From Hyphomonadaceae bacterium (lineage in GTDB: Bacteria > Pseudomonadota > Alphaproteobacteria > Caulobacterales > Aquidulcibacteraceae), in assembly GCA_022843225.1 (NCBI GenBank), contig JALHOC010000006.1:1-64000 (forward strand): 64,000 nucleotides of DNA, read 5' to 3'. Of the stretch, positions 35,401 through 43,542 are shown in pieces; the stretch's first letter is position 1; each line of letters opens with the position of its first letter. The notes under the pieces are model-generated. The model was not told the DNA's origin, did not search any database, and saw only the letters and a list, made by a program, of their open reading frames with translations. The position numbers and the translations under genes were made by a program.

Positions 35401-35880
35401 GGACTGCGCTATCTGCCGGTGGCGCATAGCGGCAATCAGAATTCTTCAATTGAAGAAGTCGCCGCTATCTCGGCTTTGGTCAACGAGACGCTTGCTGGCT
35501 CGCCGACATGGATCGATCGCGACGGCGACGAGCACCCGCTTGACCTTGAGCACATCCTGATCGTAGCGCCCTACAATTCCCAGGTCTTCGCCTTACGCGA
35601 GCTCATGCCCAACGCGCGGATTGGCACCGTCGATAAATTCCAAGGCCAGGAGGCGCCGATCGTCATCTATTCGATGGCCAGCTCGTCGAGCGCCGATGCG
35701 CCGCGCGGGATGGAGTTTCTCTATAGCCTCAATCGCCTCAATGTCGCGACGTCGCGCGCTAAGGCGATCTGCGTTCTGGTCGCCTCGCCTGCGCTGTTCG
35801 AGGCTGAGTGCCGCACACCCCGCCAGATGGAGCTTGCCAACGCGCTCTGCCGCTATAAGGAGCTCGCCGAGGAGATTTGA
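32473..35880 (+). CDS. RecB/Cas4-type nuclease, DEDD exonuclease and SF1 helicase fusion
   Basis: This 1135-aa protein has three parts. The N terminus (1-230) looks like a RecB/Cas4 nuclease with GRPDIL (D114), VKDTK (D134, K136) and a likely Fe-S cluster: C21 plus the downstream cluster GACDICRWFQIC. The middle (about 315-520) resembles an RNase H-like DEDD exonuclease (FLDFEGDAYVG, YNEDDCRSTLALRDWL). The C terminus is an SF1 helicase: GPPGAGKT, DEAAQ, GDPRQLEQP, TVDKFQGQEAP and NVATSRAK. The combination matches the TM0106-type RecB-like protein fused to an AAA_11/12 helicase. The start at ATG 32473 lies inside a longer frame that overlaps the PLD gene. It is probably the motor of a defence module. 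Confidence 0.85.
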   Translation: MFKQAQDYILSAGDLTAHLACAHRTNLDRAVADGVEQSPPVYKDAMLEALMERGRRHEAAYVQRLRDQGLNVVSIDAVGVSDAAVAATLAAMGDGVDVIVQGALRHGPWTGRPDILQRIDRPSPLGSWSYQVKDTKLARETTGATVLQLCLYSDLLGHTQGLAPEFAFAVTPAESGALEEAYRVAAYSAFYRRVRRALESSLEQQPLATYPEPVGACDICRWFQICDAKRRSDDHPSFVAGLSRTHIAELRDHNLTTLTAFATAAAPLPWKPKRGARETYAALQRQAKIQLDGKRSGTPTYELISYREGLGLARLPAPSKGDIFLDFEGDAYVGASGLEYLLGYVCEDETGAPVYRGLWARNPVEEKQAFEAFIDFVLERQKLYPDLHIYHYAPYEPSALKRLMGRYVTREDELDALLRSECFVDLLSVVRNGVRASVESYSIKKLEDFYGYKRKAALTDANRALTRVQAALELGVTLADLAEDCEVVERYNEDDCRSTLALRDWLETLRLELIAGGAPDARPAPKSTEASEKVTQRAARERALVDALTAGLPVDPEARSEAESAHWLLAQLVGWHRREDKSSFHENYRLQALSPEELMDERCALAGLQFEAEIEPGPTPVHRYRFPPQETELREGDSVKAAGGGSFGSVRAISAAEHWIDIKKQKATAQTHVAAIYEFEHVDSESVAKAISRIGEHVATHGLDDAYAPARDLLLRRPPQPSSGVVRQASEALDATAVRIIGDMSEGVLPIQGPPGAGKTFTGARMIASLVAAGKKVGVTATSHKVVLHLLEEAAKAAISQGAKIRCVHKGNKDLTSPHPDIVIDTTSSKGANKKVLDRLGVDADVIGGTAWLWADADARDGVDVLFVDEAAQMSLANVIAVSQAAKSLVLLGDPRQLEQPSKGSHPDGADASALDHILGGAKTIGASQGLFLAETWRLHPKICDFTSELFYEERLEPRTGLEVQRVTTSGRLNGAGLRYLPVAHSGNQNSSIEEVAAISALVNETLAGSPTWIDRDGDEHPLDLEHILIVAPYNSQVFALRELMPNARIGTVDKFQGQEAPIVIYSMASSSSADAPRGMEFLYSLNRLNVATSRAKAICVLVASPALFEAECRTPRQMELANALCRYKELAEEI

Positions 35881-36518
35881 GGCTTATGTTCCTCAAGCCT
35901 GCGAAGCGGCGCGAATTGCCCGTCGAGCCAAGTACTGTATCGCCAAGCAATGATGTCTGATGCGATCCCGCCGCGTTGGCCGATCAAGAGAAGATGCCGC
36001 TCGGCATTGGCGGCATCGATGTGACGCACGATGTCCGATAGGCGTTCGCATTTCTGGATGAGCCAATCGCGCTTTGTCACGCCCGGCAGCCATTTGTCGC
36101 CGCAGAGTGCGTCGCTTGCGCATTCTCTCTCGGAGAAGTCATAGAAGACCAGAACGGAGAGATCTGCGCGCCAATGCGCGAGCTTCCACATCTCAGTTTC
36201 GACGTCGCTATCGTTCTCGTGCTCGATAGCGAGCACTGTCCGAGAATTCCAATAATCGCCAGCGCCTAGATAGGCCGGCGTCACCACACAAAGATCGAGC
36301 GTGTACCATTGCGCATGGAGCGACACGTCGGATTGGCTATACCCGCAAGCTTCGATCCACCGCCGCGCCGCGACGCGGAGCACGCCGGGCGGCGCATCGC
36401 CCAACATGAAGGGCGTCCACGACCGCGCATGCGCGTATTGAGCAAGCAGGTCCGGCGCTTGGTCCAGGGCTTGCGAGAACGCGTCTGCAAAGGCATCAAG
36501 AAAAGCTTCCACACGCAT
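35853..36518 (-). CDS. Hypothetical protein, possible PD-(D/E)XK fold
   Basis: This 221-aa protein is convergent with the helicase and overlaps its end by 28 bp. The segment YTLDLCVVTPAYLG followed by RTVLAIEHENDSDVETEMWK has the spacing of a D...E-x-x core seen in restriction-like folds, though the catalytic Lys is not obvious. The C terminus RYSTWLDGQFAPL is unremarkable. No family is assigned. It could be an effector of the neighbouring module or an independent gene. Confidence 0.55.
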   Translation of the reverse strand: MRVEAFLDAFADAFSQALDQAPDLLAQYAHARSWTPFMLGDAPPGVLRVAARRWIEACGYSQSDVSLHAQWYTLDLCVVTPAYLGAGDYWNSRTVLAIEHENDSDVETEMWKLAHWRADLSVLVFYDFSERECASDALCGDKWLPGVTKRDWLIQKCERLSDIVRHIDAANAERHLLLIGQRGGIASDIIAWRYSTWLDGQFAPLRRLEEHKPQISSASSL

Positions 36519-36822
36519 TGCATTGCCCCAGCCCAGTTCGACGATTTTGTCGCCCGGGCCTTGGCCTTCGTCAAATCAACCCGGCCAGATTCACGATACC
36601 GCGTCCGACAGCTTGACGGTCCGCGTAAGCAGCCCCATCTCCGCCGCATCCAGGGCCGTCGCCGCAGATCTCAGGCGACAAGAGCCGCCTGCTTTGTGCA
36701 GGGTCTGATGCGCCGAACCCACCGAGCGCCGCTGGCCAAACCCTCACAAGGGCAAGGCGACAGCATGTTTGGCTCCCTGGCGTCTCGTCATCTCTTTTCT
36801 CGGAGCCAAGGGGTATTTTCCC
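36519..36822. other. Divergent intergenic region with possible gene remnant
   Basis: This 304-bp gap separates the minus gene ending at 35853 from the CoiA-like gene. On the minus strand a frame without a start codon (about 36,571-36,690) reads TALDAAEMGLLTRTVKLSDA then a stop, which looks like real protein sequence and may be the tail of a lost gene. No clear promoter or hairpin was identified. Confidence 0.35.
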
Positions 36823-37836
36823 ATGCCGCTTCGATGCCTTGATGGTCAAACAAGCATTCACGCATTCGATCTGACGCCGGAGGCGTGGAAGGCGCTCGCG
36901 GATGACAACCGGCGACGGCGTCATCTCGTGATGCCCTGCTGTGCGGCGTCCGTGGCTTTGCGGACATCGCGGCAAGGCACGCAACATTTCGCGCACAAGG
37001 CAATCGGCGCATGCACGACAGCGCCTGAAACCGAAGAGCATCTTCGCTTGAAGCGCATCGCGGTGGAAGTCGCGCGCGACCACGGATGGGCGGCGGAAAC
37101 CGAAGTCAGTCATGGCGTCCACTGGCGCGCGGACGTGATGGCGACAAAGGGTGAGGCCAAGGTCGCGATCGAAATCCAATGGTCTCAGCAAACCGATGAG
37201 GAGACGCTGCGCCGCCAGGCGCGCTACGCGGCCTTTGGCGTACGCGGTATTTGGCTGCTGCGCCAACGAAGCTTCGCACGCGATAGCGCATTGCCGGCCG
37301 CGCGTGTCTGTTTGGAGGACGGCGCCTTTCAGGCCCTGGTACCGGCTGGCTTTGACGATCAGCGGCTTGATGTTCAAGACTTTGTGGGCGCGGCTTTGAC
37401 GGGACGGCTCCATTATGGGCTACCGCTCAATTTCCCGGCCAGAATCGCGCTCAATGCCGGCGCGCTCTTTTGCTGGAAGTGTGGGGCTGAGACGCCGATC
37501 CTATCCAGCATCGCGATTGCATATGGCCCCCATCACCACCGCTTCAGCGTGGCGGATTTCACCGAGCTGCCAGAACTCTTTGCGATTGTGCGCGGGCGCC
37601 TGCCTGAAGATGCTGGGCTCGGCATTATCAAAGCGCGCTTCAGCCGAACTCAAGAGCGCGCCTATCTTTCAAATGGATGTGCGCATTGCGACGCTTTGAT
37701 CGGCGAATTTCATGAGCATGAGGCTTGGGACAGCGAGCGCGTCATCGCTTCGTTTTCGATCGTTGTCGATGAAGCTTGGCGGGGAATGCTTGCGGCGCGC
37801 TCTTCGGCAGGGTGGGGCGTCTATGCCGAAATGTGA
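36823..37836 (+). CDS. CoiA-like competence/nuclease protein
   Basis: This 337-aa protein resembles competence protein CoiA. It has HFAHK near the N terminus, a nuclease-like core (ETEEHLRLKRIA, HWRADVMATKG, VAIEIQWSQQT) fitting E...D...ExQ spacing, and a Cys-rich C terminus (CWKCG and CAHCD, possible zinc site). In Firmicutes CoiA helps process incoming single-stranded DNA. On a conjugative element it could handle transferred or invading DNA. ATG 36823 is chosen over an upstream start because the conserved region begins there. A 96-bp repeat follows 27 bp after its stop. Confidence 0.75.
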   Translation: MPLRCLDGQTSIHAFDLTPEAWKALADDNRRRRHLVMPCCAASVALRTSRQGTQHFAHKAIGACTTAPETEEHLRLKRIAVEVARDHGWAAETEVSHGVHWRADVMATKGEAKVAIEIQWSQQTDEETLRRQARYAAFGVRGIWLLRQRSFARDSALPAARVCLEDGAFQALVPAGFDDQRLDVQDFVGAALTGRLHYGLPLNFPARIALNAGALFCWKCGAETPILSSIAIAYGPHHHRFSVADFTELPELFAIVRGRLPEDAGLGIIKARFSRTQERAYLSNGCAHCDALIGEFHEHEAWDSERVIASFSIVVDEAWRGMLAARSSAGWGVYAEM

Positions 37837-37863
37837 GATGCTTTAGCAAAGCTCAGGCGTAGA

Positions 37864-37959
37864 GGGCGTCGCCGCCTTCGGCGGCCGGGCTCTTGCGCGT
37901 ACCGCGCTGAACCGGCGCATAGCGCCGTCTCAGCCCTTTCGGGCGGCGACCCCTGACGC
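37864..37959 (+). repeat. 96-bp dispersed repeat, copy A
   Basis: This element recurs at 48033-48128 with the same length and, by eye, more than 80% identity. Both copies are on the plus strand, 20-27 bp after a plus-strand stop codon. It folds into three hairpins: CCGCC-TTC-GGCGG, CGGCGC-ATA-GCGCCG and GCCC-TTTC-GGGC. The stems differ from copy B but remain paired. The ends GCGTC and GACGC, and GTCGCCGCC and GGCGGCGAC, can also pair. It may be a structured RNA, a DNA recombination site or a repeat-type terminator. Confidence 0.7.
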
Positions 37960-38064
37960 AATCAGCGGCGCCATCAGCGCTGAAGCCGGATGGCCTGTTC
38001 GACCTCTATTTTGGGTTGCACACCGAAGCCGGCGGGCGCAGATTGCGCGCGACGGGGGTTGCCG

Positions 38065-39117
38065 ATGACAGTCGGAGCAAATTGCATTCCTGTTCGCGCT
38101 TATTGGGCAATGCTCGGCGCACTGATTGTGCTCTCGCTGGGCGCGCCCTCATCTGTTGCGCAGACCGAGCTTGCGCCTGCGACAGAGCCCTTTGCGCAGT
38201 TCGACATTGGTGTCGCAAGCGCCGGGCCTAACGAGATTGCCGGCGAATGGATTCCGCTGGCGGACTCGGGCCTGTGGCTCGAAGCAGAAGCCGTCGAGTT
38301 CGGCCGCGATCAATCCCTCGATACGCTGCTTCGCCAGCGCGGCGTTAGACCCGATCATGCGTCCCGTCAGCTCGTGTCGCTGCTCAACCCTGACCTCGGC
38401 CCGCTTGATGCGCTCGGCTCCGGCGAGCGCCTCGTCCTGTTTCGCGTGCATGGCTCGCTGCCGGAGCAGAATGGAAAGCCCGTAGCGTTGGTTCTCTACT
38501 TGGCCGAGTTCCAGCGCTTGCAGGCGTCATTTGCGATGCTGCAACAACGCGTCGCCCAATTCGAAGTGCGCTACGGCAATCGAACGCAAGGTCTGCAATC
38601 GCGCTTCAGCGAACTTCAGACGGCCTATGAGCCCGAGCAGTTGTTCTCCGAACCTCAGATCCGCATCGCCGCCAACGCTCTCGAACTCAGCGACTACCGT
38701 TTAGCCTCCGTCGATCAGCAGCCGGGCTTCTTCAATGACCGGTACCAGCAGGCACTGCGCCAGATGCGCTCGACAACGATCGTGGTGCGGGAAGTCTCGA
38801 TGATCCCCATTTCCACTGGTGACGGGCGCGCCAATCTTTCTGTTTCGCTCGCTTATCGGGGTCAGACCGCCAACGCCAATCCCGGCCGTTGCCGGCTCGC
38901 CTGGGCGGTCAATGGGCTTCAGAACATCCGCACTCTCTATGAAGACCTGCCGCCTCTCCCGCAGACATTGCGGATACTTCCCTCACCCATCTTGATCTGG
39001 GTGGTCCGCGACGGGCGCACGATTTCAGAGCCGCTGCCGGCGCCGCTCAGCCAGCAGCAATTGCTTGCCGCCAGTCCTTCGGTCACGCTCAATCTTCGCG
39101 AACCGTGCAGTCCATGA
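38065..39117 (+). CDS. Secreted hypothetical protein with signal peptide
   Basis: This 350-aa protein has a Sec signal (about 1-31, hydrophobic MLGALIVLSLGAPSSVAQ). The mature part contains a segment like LysM or SLT-associated domains (DQSLDTLLRQRGVRPDHASR and LFRVHGSLPEQNGKPVALV), a coiled coil (LQQRVAQFEVRYGNRTQGLQ) and a C-terminal region of small strands. No family is recognised. It overlaps the next gene by 4 bp. The chosen ATG 38065 gives the signal peptide, whereas the upstream frame from 37990 overlaps repeat-derived sequence. Confidence 0.65.
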   Translation: MTVGANCIPVRAYWAMLGALIVLSLGAPSSVAQTELAPATEPFAQFDIGVASAGPNEIAGEWIPLADSGLWLEAEAVEFGRDQSLDTLLRQRGVRPDHASRQLVSLLNPDLGPLDALGSGERLVLFRVHGSLPEQNGKPVALVLYLAEFQRLQASFAMLQQRVAQFEVRYGNRTQGLQSRFSELQTAYEPEQLFSEPQIRIAANALELSDYRLASVDQQPGFFNDRYQQALRQMRSTTIVVREVSMIPISTGDGRANLSVSLAYRGQTANANPGRCRLAWAVNGLQNIRTLYEDLPPLPQTLRILPSPILIWVVRDGRTISEPLPAPLSQQQLLAASPSVTLNLREPCSP

Positions 39118-39746
39118 ACGCCGCGCGCGATCTCCTCTCGACATTGGGCGCGACCTTCAGTGCGGTGGCTCTGTTCTTCTTCGCGCAGACAACGGTGTTC
39201 GCGCCGCCCGATCCAGACGGCATGGTCGTGCTGCAGGCGGTTTGCGCCTTCGTCGGCATCTTGCTCGGCGCAGGGTTTCTATTCTGGCGTCGCCACGCTT
39301 CGTTCCGCCCCGCCTACGTGTTCTGGGCTGCGGGGATCGCCGCTCTCATCGGTCTGATCTCGATCTTCGTCTATGAAGGCGAGCGCAACAATCGCACCGA
39401 AGCTGTGACGCTCGCGGGTCAGACGCAAATGTTCATCATCGCCAACCGGGTGACGCCCAACGGCGAACGCGTCGCGCGCGCTAACGAGATCGTCGAATGC
39501 GAGGGTGCGGCCTATCCAGAGGTGAGTTGGCCCTGCGCGGCGGCGATCGTCACCCAGGCGCCGGCAGCCTACGCCGACGCCTTCTTCCGCGGCGACATCG
39601 AAGCCTCGCGCTCGACCCTCACCCTCTGGTATCGCATCACGGCGTTTGGGCTGATGCTGGCGCTCTATCTGCTGATAAGCCAGATCCTTTACGAACGCAC
39701 TGGCGCACGCGCGCCCACACCGCCGCCGGCGAACGAACCCGTTTAG
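39114..39746 (+). CDS. Four-helix membrane protein
   Basis: This 210-aa protein has about four membrane helices: residues 8-30, 37-58, 66-88 and 172-192. Between the third and fourth lies a soluble domain of about 80 residues, probably periplasmic, with two cysteines (VECEGAAYPEVSWPC). The ATG overlaps the stop of the secreted-protein gene (ATGA), so the two form an operon and may act together at the envelope. Its end overlaps the convergent M48-like gene by 4 bp. No family is recognised. Confidence 0.6.
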   Translation: MNAARDLLSTLGATFSAVALFFFAQTTVFAPPDPDGMVVLQAVCAFVGILLGAGFLFWRRHASFRPAYVFWAAGIAALIGLISIFVYEGERNNRTEAVTLAGQTQMFIIANRVTPNGERVARANEIVECEGAAYPEVSWPCAAAIVTQAPAAYADAFFRGDIEASRSTLTLWYRITAFGLMLALYLLISQILYERTGARAPTPPPANEPV

Positions 39747-40447
39747 ATCGACGGGATCGGCAATTCGTTGAGCTCGCGCCGCGCCTCGGCCCAGTTCGGG
39801 TAGAGCTCGCTCAGAAGCTTGGTGAAGCGGGCGCTATGTGTGGGTTCAAGTATGTGCACGATCTCGTGGACGATCACATATTCCAAGAGATCACGGGGCT
39901 TCTTCACTAGTTCCGTATTGAGCCGGATGGTTTTGCGGGCGGTGTTGCAGCTGCCCCATTTGGTTTTCATGCGCTGGAGGAAATAGGCTCTGACCTTCAC
40001 GCCGGCGCGGACTTCCCACTTCTTGATCAGCGTGGGCACAAGCGCGTGCAGCTGGCGCAAATGCCACGCGTGGAGCACGCGCGCGCGGTCGTCTCGCGTA
40101 CTTCCGGGCCGCACCTGCAAGTGGATTGTCCGGTGATCGAGACGCACAGCGGGCTTGGCGTCGCGCTCGGTGACTTTGAGCAGATAGCGGCGGCCCCAGA
40201 GATAATGGGATTCTCGGGTGACGAATTTGCGCGGGGTCTCGCGCGCTTGCGCCGCCAAGCGCGCGCGCTGCTGCTTGATCCAGCCGATCCGGGTGATGGC
40301 GTAAGCGCGGGCGACATCGAGCCTGGTCGATCGCGGCGCGACAAGGGTCACACTTCCATCGGGCGGATGAACGGAGAGATGGACGTTCTTCACGTCCTTG
40401 CGCGTCACGGCGATGCTGATGTCGCCGATTTTGATGGCGACGCTCAT
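39743..40447 (-). CDS. YgjP/M48-like zinc metallopeptidase of the RM operon
   Basis: This 234-aa protein has the DUF45/YgjP signature: TKWGSCNTARKTIRLNTEL, then VIVHEIVHILEPTHSARF with the zinc motif HEIVH. Such proteins commonly follow type I restriction genes, though their role is not settled. The ATG at 40447 overlaps the hsdR stop by one base (TGATG), so it is translationally coupled to hsdR. It is the last gene of the four-gene RM operon. Confidence 0.88.
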   Translation of the reverse strand: MSVAIKIGDISIAVTRKDVKNVHLSVHPPDGSVTLVAPRSTRLDVARAYAITRIGWIKQQRARLAAQARETPRKFVTRESHYLWGRRYLLKVTERDAKPAVRLDHRTIHLQVRPGSTRDDRARVLHAWHLRQLHALVPTLIKKWEVRAGVKVRAYFLQRMKTKWGSCNTARKTIRLNTELVKKPRDLLEYVIVHEIVHILEPTHSARFTKLLSELYPNWAEARRELNELPIPSI

Positions 40448-43400
40448 CAATAGCCCGGCTGGTTCTTGACGATCTCAAACATAGCAAGCGTTGCTTCGCG
40501 GTCGCGATCGAACAGCGGAAAGAGCACGTTCTTCACTTCCTTCTGACGCACGCTGTCGCTCTTCCAGCCCGCCGGCGCATATTCGCGGACGGCGCGATCG
40601 ATGCGCAGCGCAAGTTCGGCTTTGGCGCCGTCATCGGGTGGGCACACGAAAGTGGTCGCCGGCAGACTTGCGAGATTGTTGTAGATCACCGCCGCCTCCC
40701 GTTTGCCGTGCAGGCTTGGCGGCAGACCCGCATCGGGCTCGCGCGCGCTCATGCGGCGGATGAGAGCTTCGGCTTGCCGCAAGAAATTCTCGTAGGCCTG
40801 GGCGTCGGCGCGGCTTTGACGAATGAGATCATCCAGAAGATCTGACATTTCATCGTAGAATTTGGGATCGGTCAGCTGATCGCGAATGATGGTCTTGCGG
40901 ATATTGTTGATGATGCCTTCGGCGACAGCGTTGGCGGAAAGCTTGCCCTTATTATTCAATTGCCGGGCAATGTCGTCATGGATGCCGGTTTCGACAATCG
41001 CTTGGGTCAGCGACACATCGCTCAGCGTGCCCAGAATTTGCGGCGCGTCAGCCTGGATATAGGTGTTGAGCAAGTGGCGCATATCCGCCTCGTAGGGCTT
41101 GATGTCGAGCTCTTCACCGGAATGACGTTTGATCGCCGCACGTAGGTCCGCATAGAGTTCGGCCTCACCCTTGATGCGAGCGGCCTCGTCGGCGCTGTAG
41201 CCCGCCTCTTCCAAATGTTGCGCGATCGCCGAATAAGCGCGCACGAAACTTGCAACCGCCTTGTAGAAGGCGATGCGCAAGGGCTCGGTTTCGTTGAGTG
41301 CATTTGGATTGGCGGCAGGCCCGCAGAAATAGCTCAGATATTGTTCGACTTCGCGCGGCGGCGGCACCGGCTCACACAAATAATGGAGCACTTCACGCGC
41401 GCCATCGAGCCGCGCCTTGCCCTCTTCCAGCCAATTCTTGATCTCGACAATGTTGGAGCCGCCGCTGCCTTCATCGGTGTCGAGTTCATCGGAGGTATAG
41501 ACCGCGATCGCGTGCTGGACGTGGCCGAACAGCTCCTGGAAGTCGACGATATAGCCATAATCCTTGTCGTCCCCGTCCAAGCGATTGGTGCGGCAGATGG
41601 CTTGGAAAAGGGTGTGATCGCGCAGCGTGTCGTCGATATAGATGTAAGTGCAGCTCGGCGCGTCAAAGCCGGTCAAGAGCTTTGAGACCACAATGAGGAG
41701 CTTGGTATTGGCCGGCTCCTCAATGAAGCGGCGCTTGATCTCAGCCTCATACGCCGTCGTGCTTTGTCCGCCTGTGAGCACGAACCTTGTATAGGTGTCG
41801 TATTTGTAGCGCTCGTCGCTATTGGCCGGCTCGCGCGAGATGGCGTTGTGATTGGGTTCGTAGGACGTGACGATGCCGACATGGGCGCCGAGGCGCGTGT
41901 TCTGAAACTCGCGGAAATATTCGCAGGCGTCGCGAATGGAGGCCGCGACCAGGATTGCTGTGCCGCGGTCGTCGCTGAGGCGGGGTTTGAGATCAAAGTC
42001 CTGAACCACTTCCGCCACCACCCGGCGTTTGCGTTCAGTGGCGCTGAGCAATTCTTCCATCGTCGCCCAGCGGGCGCGCAGCACGGCCTTCTGGTAGGAA
42101 TTGAGCCCCCTCGTCTTGCGATCGAACCAGGCATCGATCGCGGTGGGGCTGGTCAGACGCTGCGGCACGTCGCGGGCTTCATATTTGAGATCCAGCACGA
42201 CCTTGTCGCGCACCGCTTCCTGAAGCTTGTAGGTGTGAATATACGTGCCAAAGACTTCGCGGGTCGTTTCGCGGTCCTTGCGCAACAGCGGCGTGCCGGT
42301 GAAGCCGACAAAGATCGCCCCTTCCAGCCATCTCTTCATCTGCTTGTTCATCGCCCCGCCCTGGGTGCGATGGCATTCATCGACCAGCACATAAAAGCGC
42401 CCGGTCACTTTGGGGGGCGGGCCTGAAAAATCGGCGGTGTCGAACTTGTGCAGGAGCGCGCAAATGAGCCTTGGCGCTGGCGCGCCGAGCCAGCTTACGA
42501 ATTCGGCGCGGGAGGCGACACGCGGCGAACGCGCTTCGGGACCGATGACGCCCGCATTGCGCATGACGCCCTCGATCTGCTTATCGAGTTCGTCGCGGTC
42601 AGTGACAATGAGGACGCGCGCATCGGCTTCGCGCTCCAAGATCCACTTGGCCAAGAGCACCATCAGAATGCTCTTGCCGCTGCCTTGGGTGTGCCAGATC
42701 ACCCCGCCTTCGCGCTTGGCCAAGCGCTCCTGCGCCAGCTTGATGCCGACGAATTGATGCTGGCGAGGGACTTTCTTGCGGCCTGCATCGAAGACAACGA
42801 AATTGCGGATGAAGTCGAGCAAACGCTCCTTGCGCAACATCTGGCCGATCGGCCGGTCGAGCAGCGCGCCCGCGGGCAGCTCCCCCGCCAACGGCGCCTC
42901 GTCGCGCCACTCGGCATAGAAGGTCTCGTCGGTGCTCACCGTGCCGTAGCGCACGCCTTGGGCGTCGCTGCCGGCGATCAGGAGCTGCGCTGTGGCAAAG
43001 AACGCTGCGTTGAAGAGTTCCTCTTGATTGGTGATGAGCTGGCGCACGCCGTCGCCGATCTCGACTGCCGCCCGCTTCAATTCGATCACCGCAACGGCAA
43101 GACCATTGAGATAGACGACAAGATCGGGCCGGCGTTCGTGGCCACCCTTAAGCGTGACTTCCTCGGCCAAAGCGAAATCATTGGCCTCGGGATTGTCCCA
43201 ATCGATCAGGTGGACGGTCTTGAACGGTGCGCCGACTGCGGTCTGCACGCGGACGCCGTAGCGCAGCAGCGTGTAGGTCCTGAGATTGGCTTGATAGAGC
43301 GTCGTGCCTGTGACTTCGATCGCCTGAATCAAGCGCGTAAGCGCGGCATCGATCTCGGGCTTGGCATAGCCGCGCGCGCTTAGATTGGCGCGCAACAGCT

Positions 43401-43542
43401 CAGCCTCGACGCAGCGATTGTTGTTTCGTCCCGACCAGTCGCCCGCCGCACGATAGCCAAGACCACCCTCCTCCGCGGGCGCGGTGATGAAGGCCGCGAG
43501 ACGATCTTGGGTGACGCGTTCGCTGCGCGGGCGTTCAGCCAT
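40447..43542 (-). CDS. hsdR: Type I restriction enzyme R subunit HsdR
   Basis: This 1031-aa motor and nuclease subunit has a PD-(D/E)XK domain near the N terminus (RRPDLVVYLNGLAVAVIELK, with D and E-x-K). The SF2 translocase includes TQGSGKSILMVLLAKW, DECHRTQGG, FTGTPLL, VSKLLTGFDAPSC and QAICRTNR. The enzyme translocates DNA and cuts at collisions when the site is unmethylated. The start overlaps the hsdS stop by 8 bp. All key motifs are present, so it should be active. Confidence 0.94.
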   Translation of the reverse strand: MAERPRSERVTQDRLAAFITAPAEEGGLGYRAAGDWSGRNNNRCVEAELLRANLSARGYAKPEIDAALTRLIQAIEVTGTTLYQANLRTYTLLRYGVRVQTAVGAPFKTVHLIDWDNPEANDFALAEEVTLKGGHERRPDLVVYLNGLAVAVIELKRAAVEIGDGVRQLITNQEELFNAAFFATAQLLIAGSDAQGVRYGTVSTDETFYAEWRDEAPLAGELPAGALLDRPIGQMLRKERLLDFIRNFVVFDAGRKKVPRQHQFVGIKLAQERLAKREGGVIWHTQGSGKSILMVLLAKWILEREADARVLIVTDRDELDKQIEGVMRNAGVIGPEARSPRVASRAEFVSWLGAPAPRLICALLHKFDTADFSGPPPKVTGRFYVLVDECHRTQGGAMNKQMKRWLEGAIFVGFTGTPLLRKDRETTREVFGTYIHTYKLQEAVRDKVVLDLKYEARDVPQRLTSPTAIDAWFDRKTRGLNSYQKAVLRARWATMEELLSATERKRRVVAEVVQDFDLKPRLSDDRGTAILVAASIRDACEYFREFQNTRLGAHVGIVTSYEPNHNAISREPANSDERYKYDTYTRFVLTGGQSTTAYEAEIKRRFIEEPANTKLLIVVSKLLTGFDAPSCTYIYIDDTLRDHTLFQAICRTNRLDGDDKDYGYIVDFQELFGHVQHAIAVYTSDELDTDEGSGGSNIVEIKNWLEEGKARLDGAREVLHYLCEPVPPPREVEQYLSYFCGPAANPNALNETEPLRIAFYKAVASFVRAYSAIAQHLEEAGYSADEAARIKGEAELYADLRAAIKRHSGEELDIKPYEADMRHLLNTYIQADAPQILGTLSDVSLTQAIVETGIHDDIARQLNNKGKLSANAVAEGIINNIRKTIIRDQLTDPKFYDEMSDLLDDLIRQSRADAQAYENFLRQAEALIRRMSAREPDAGLPPSLHGKREAAVIYNNLASLPATTFVCPPDDGAKAELALRIDRAVREYAPAGWKSDSVRQKEVKNVLFPLFDRDREATLAMFEIVKNQPGY

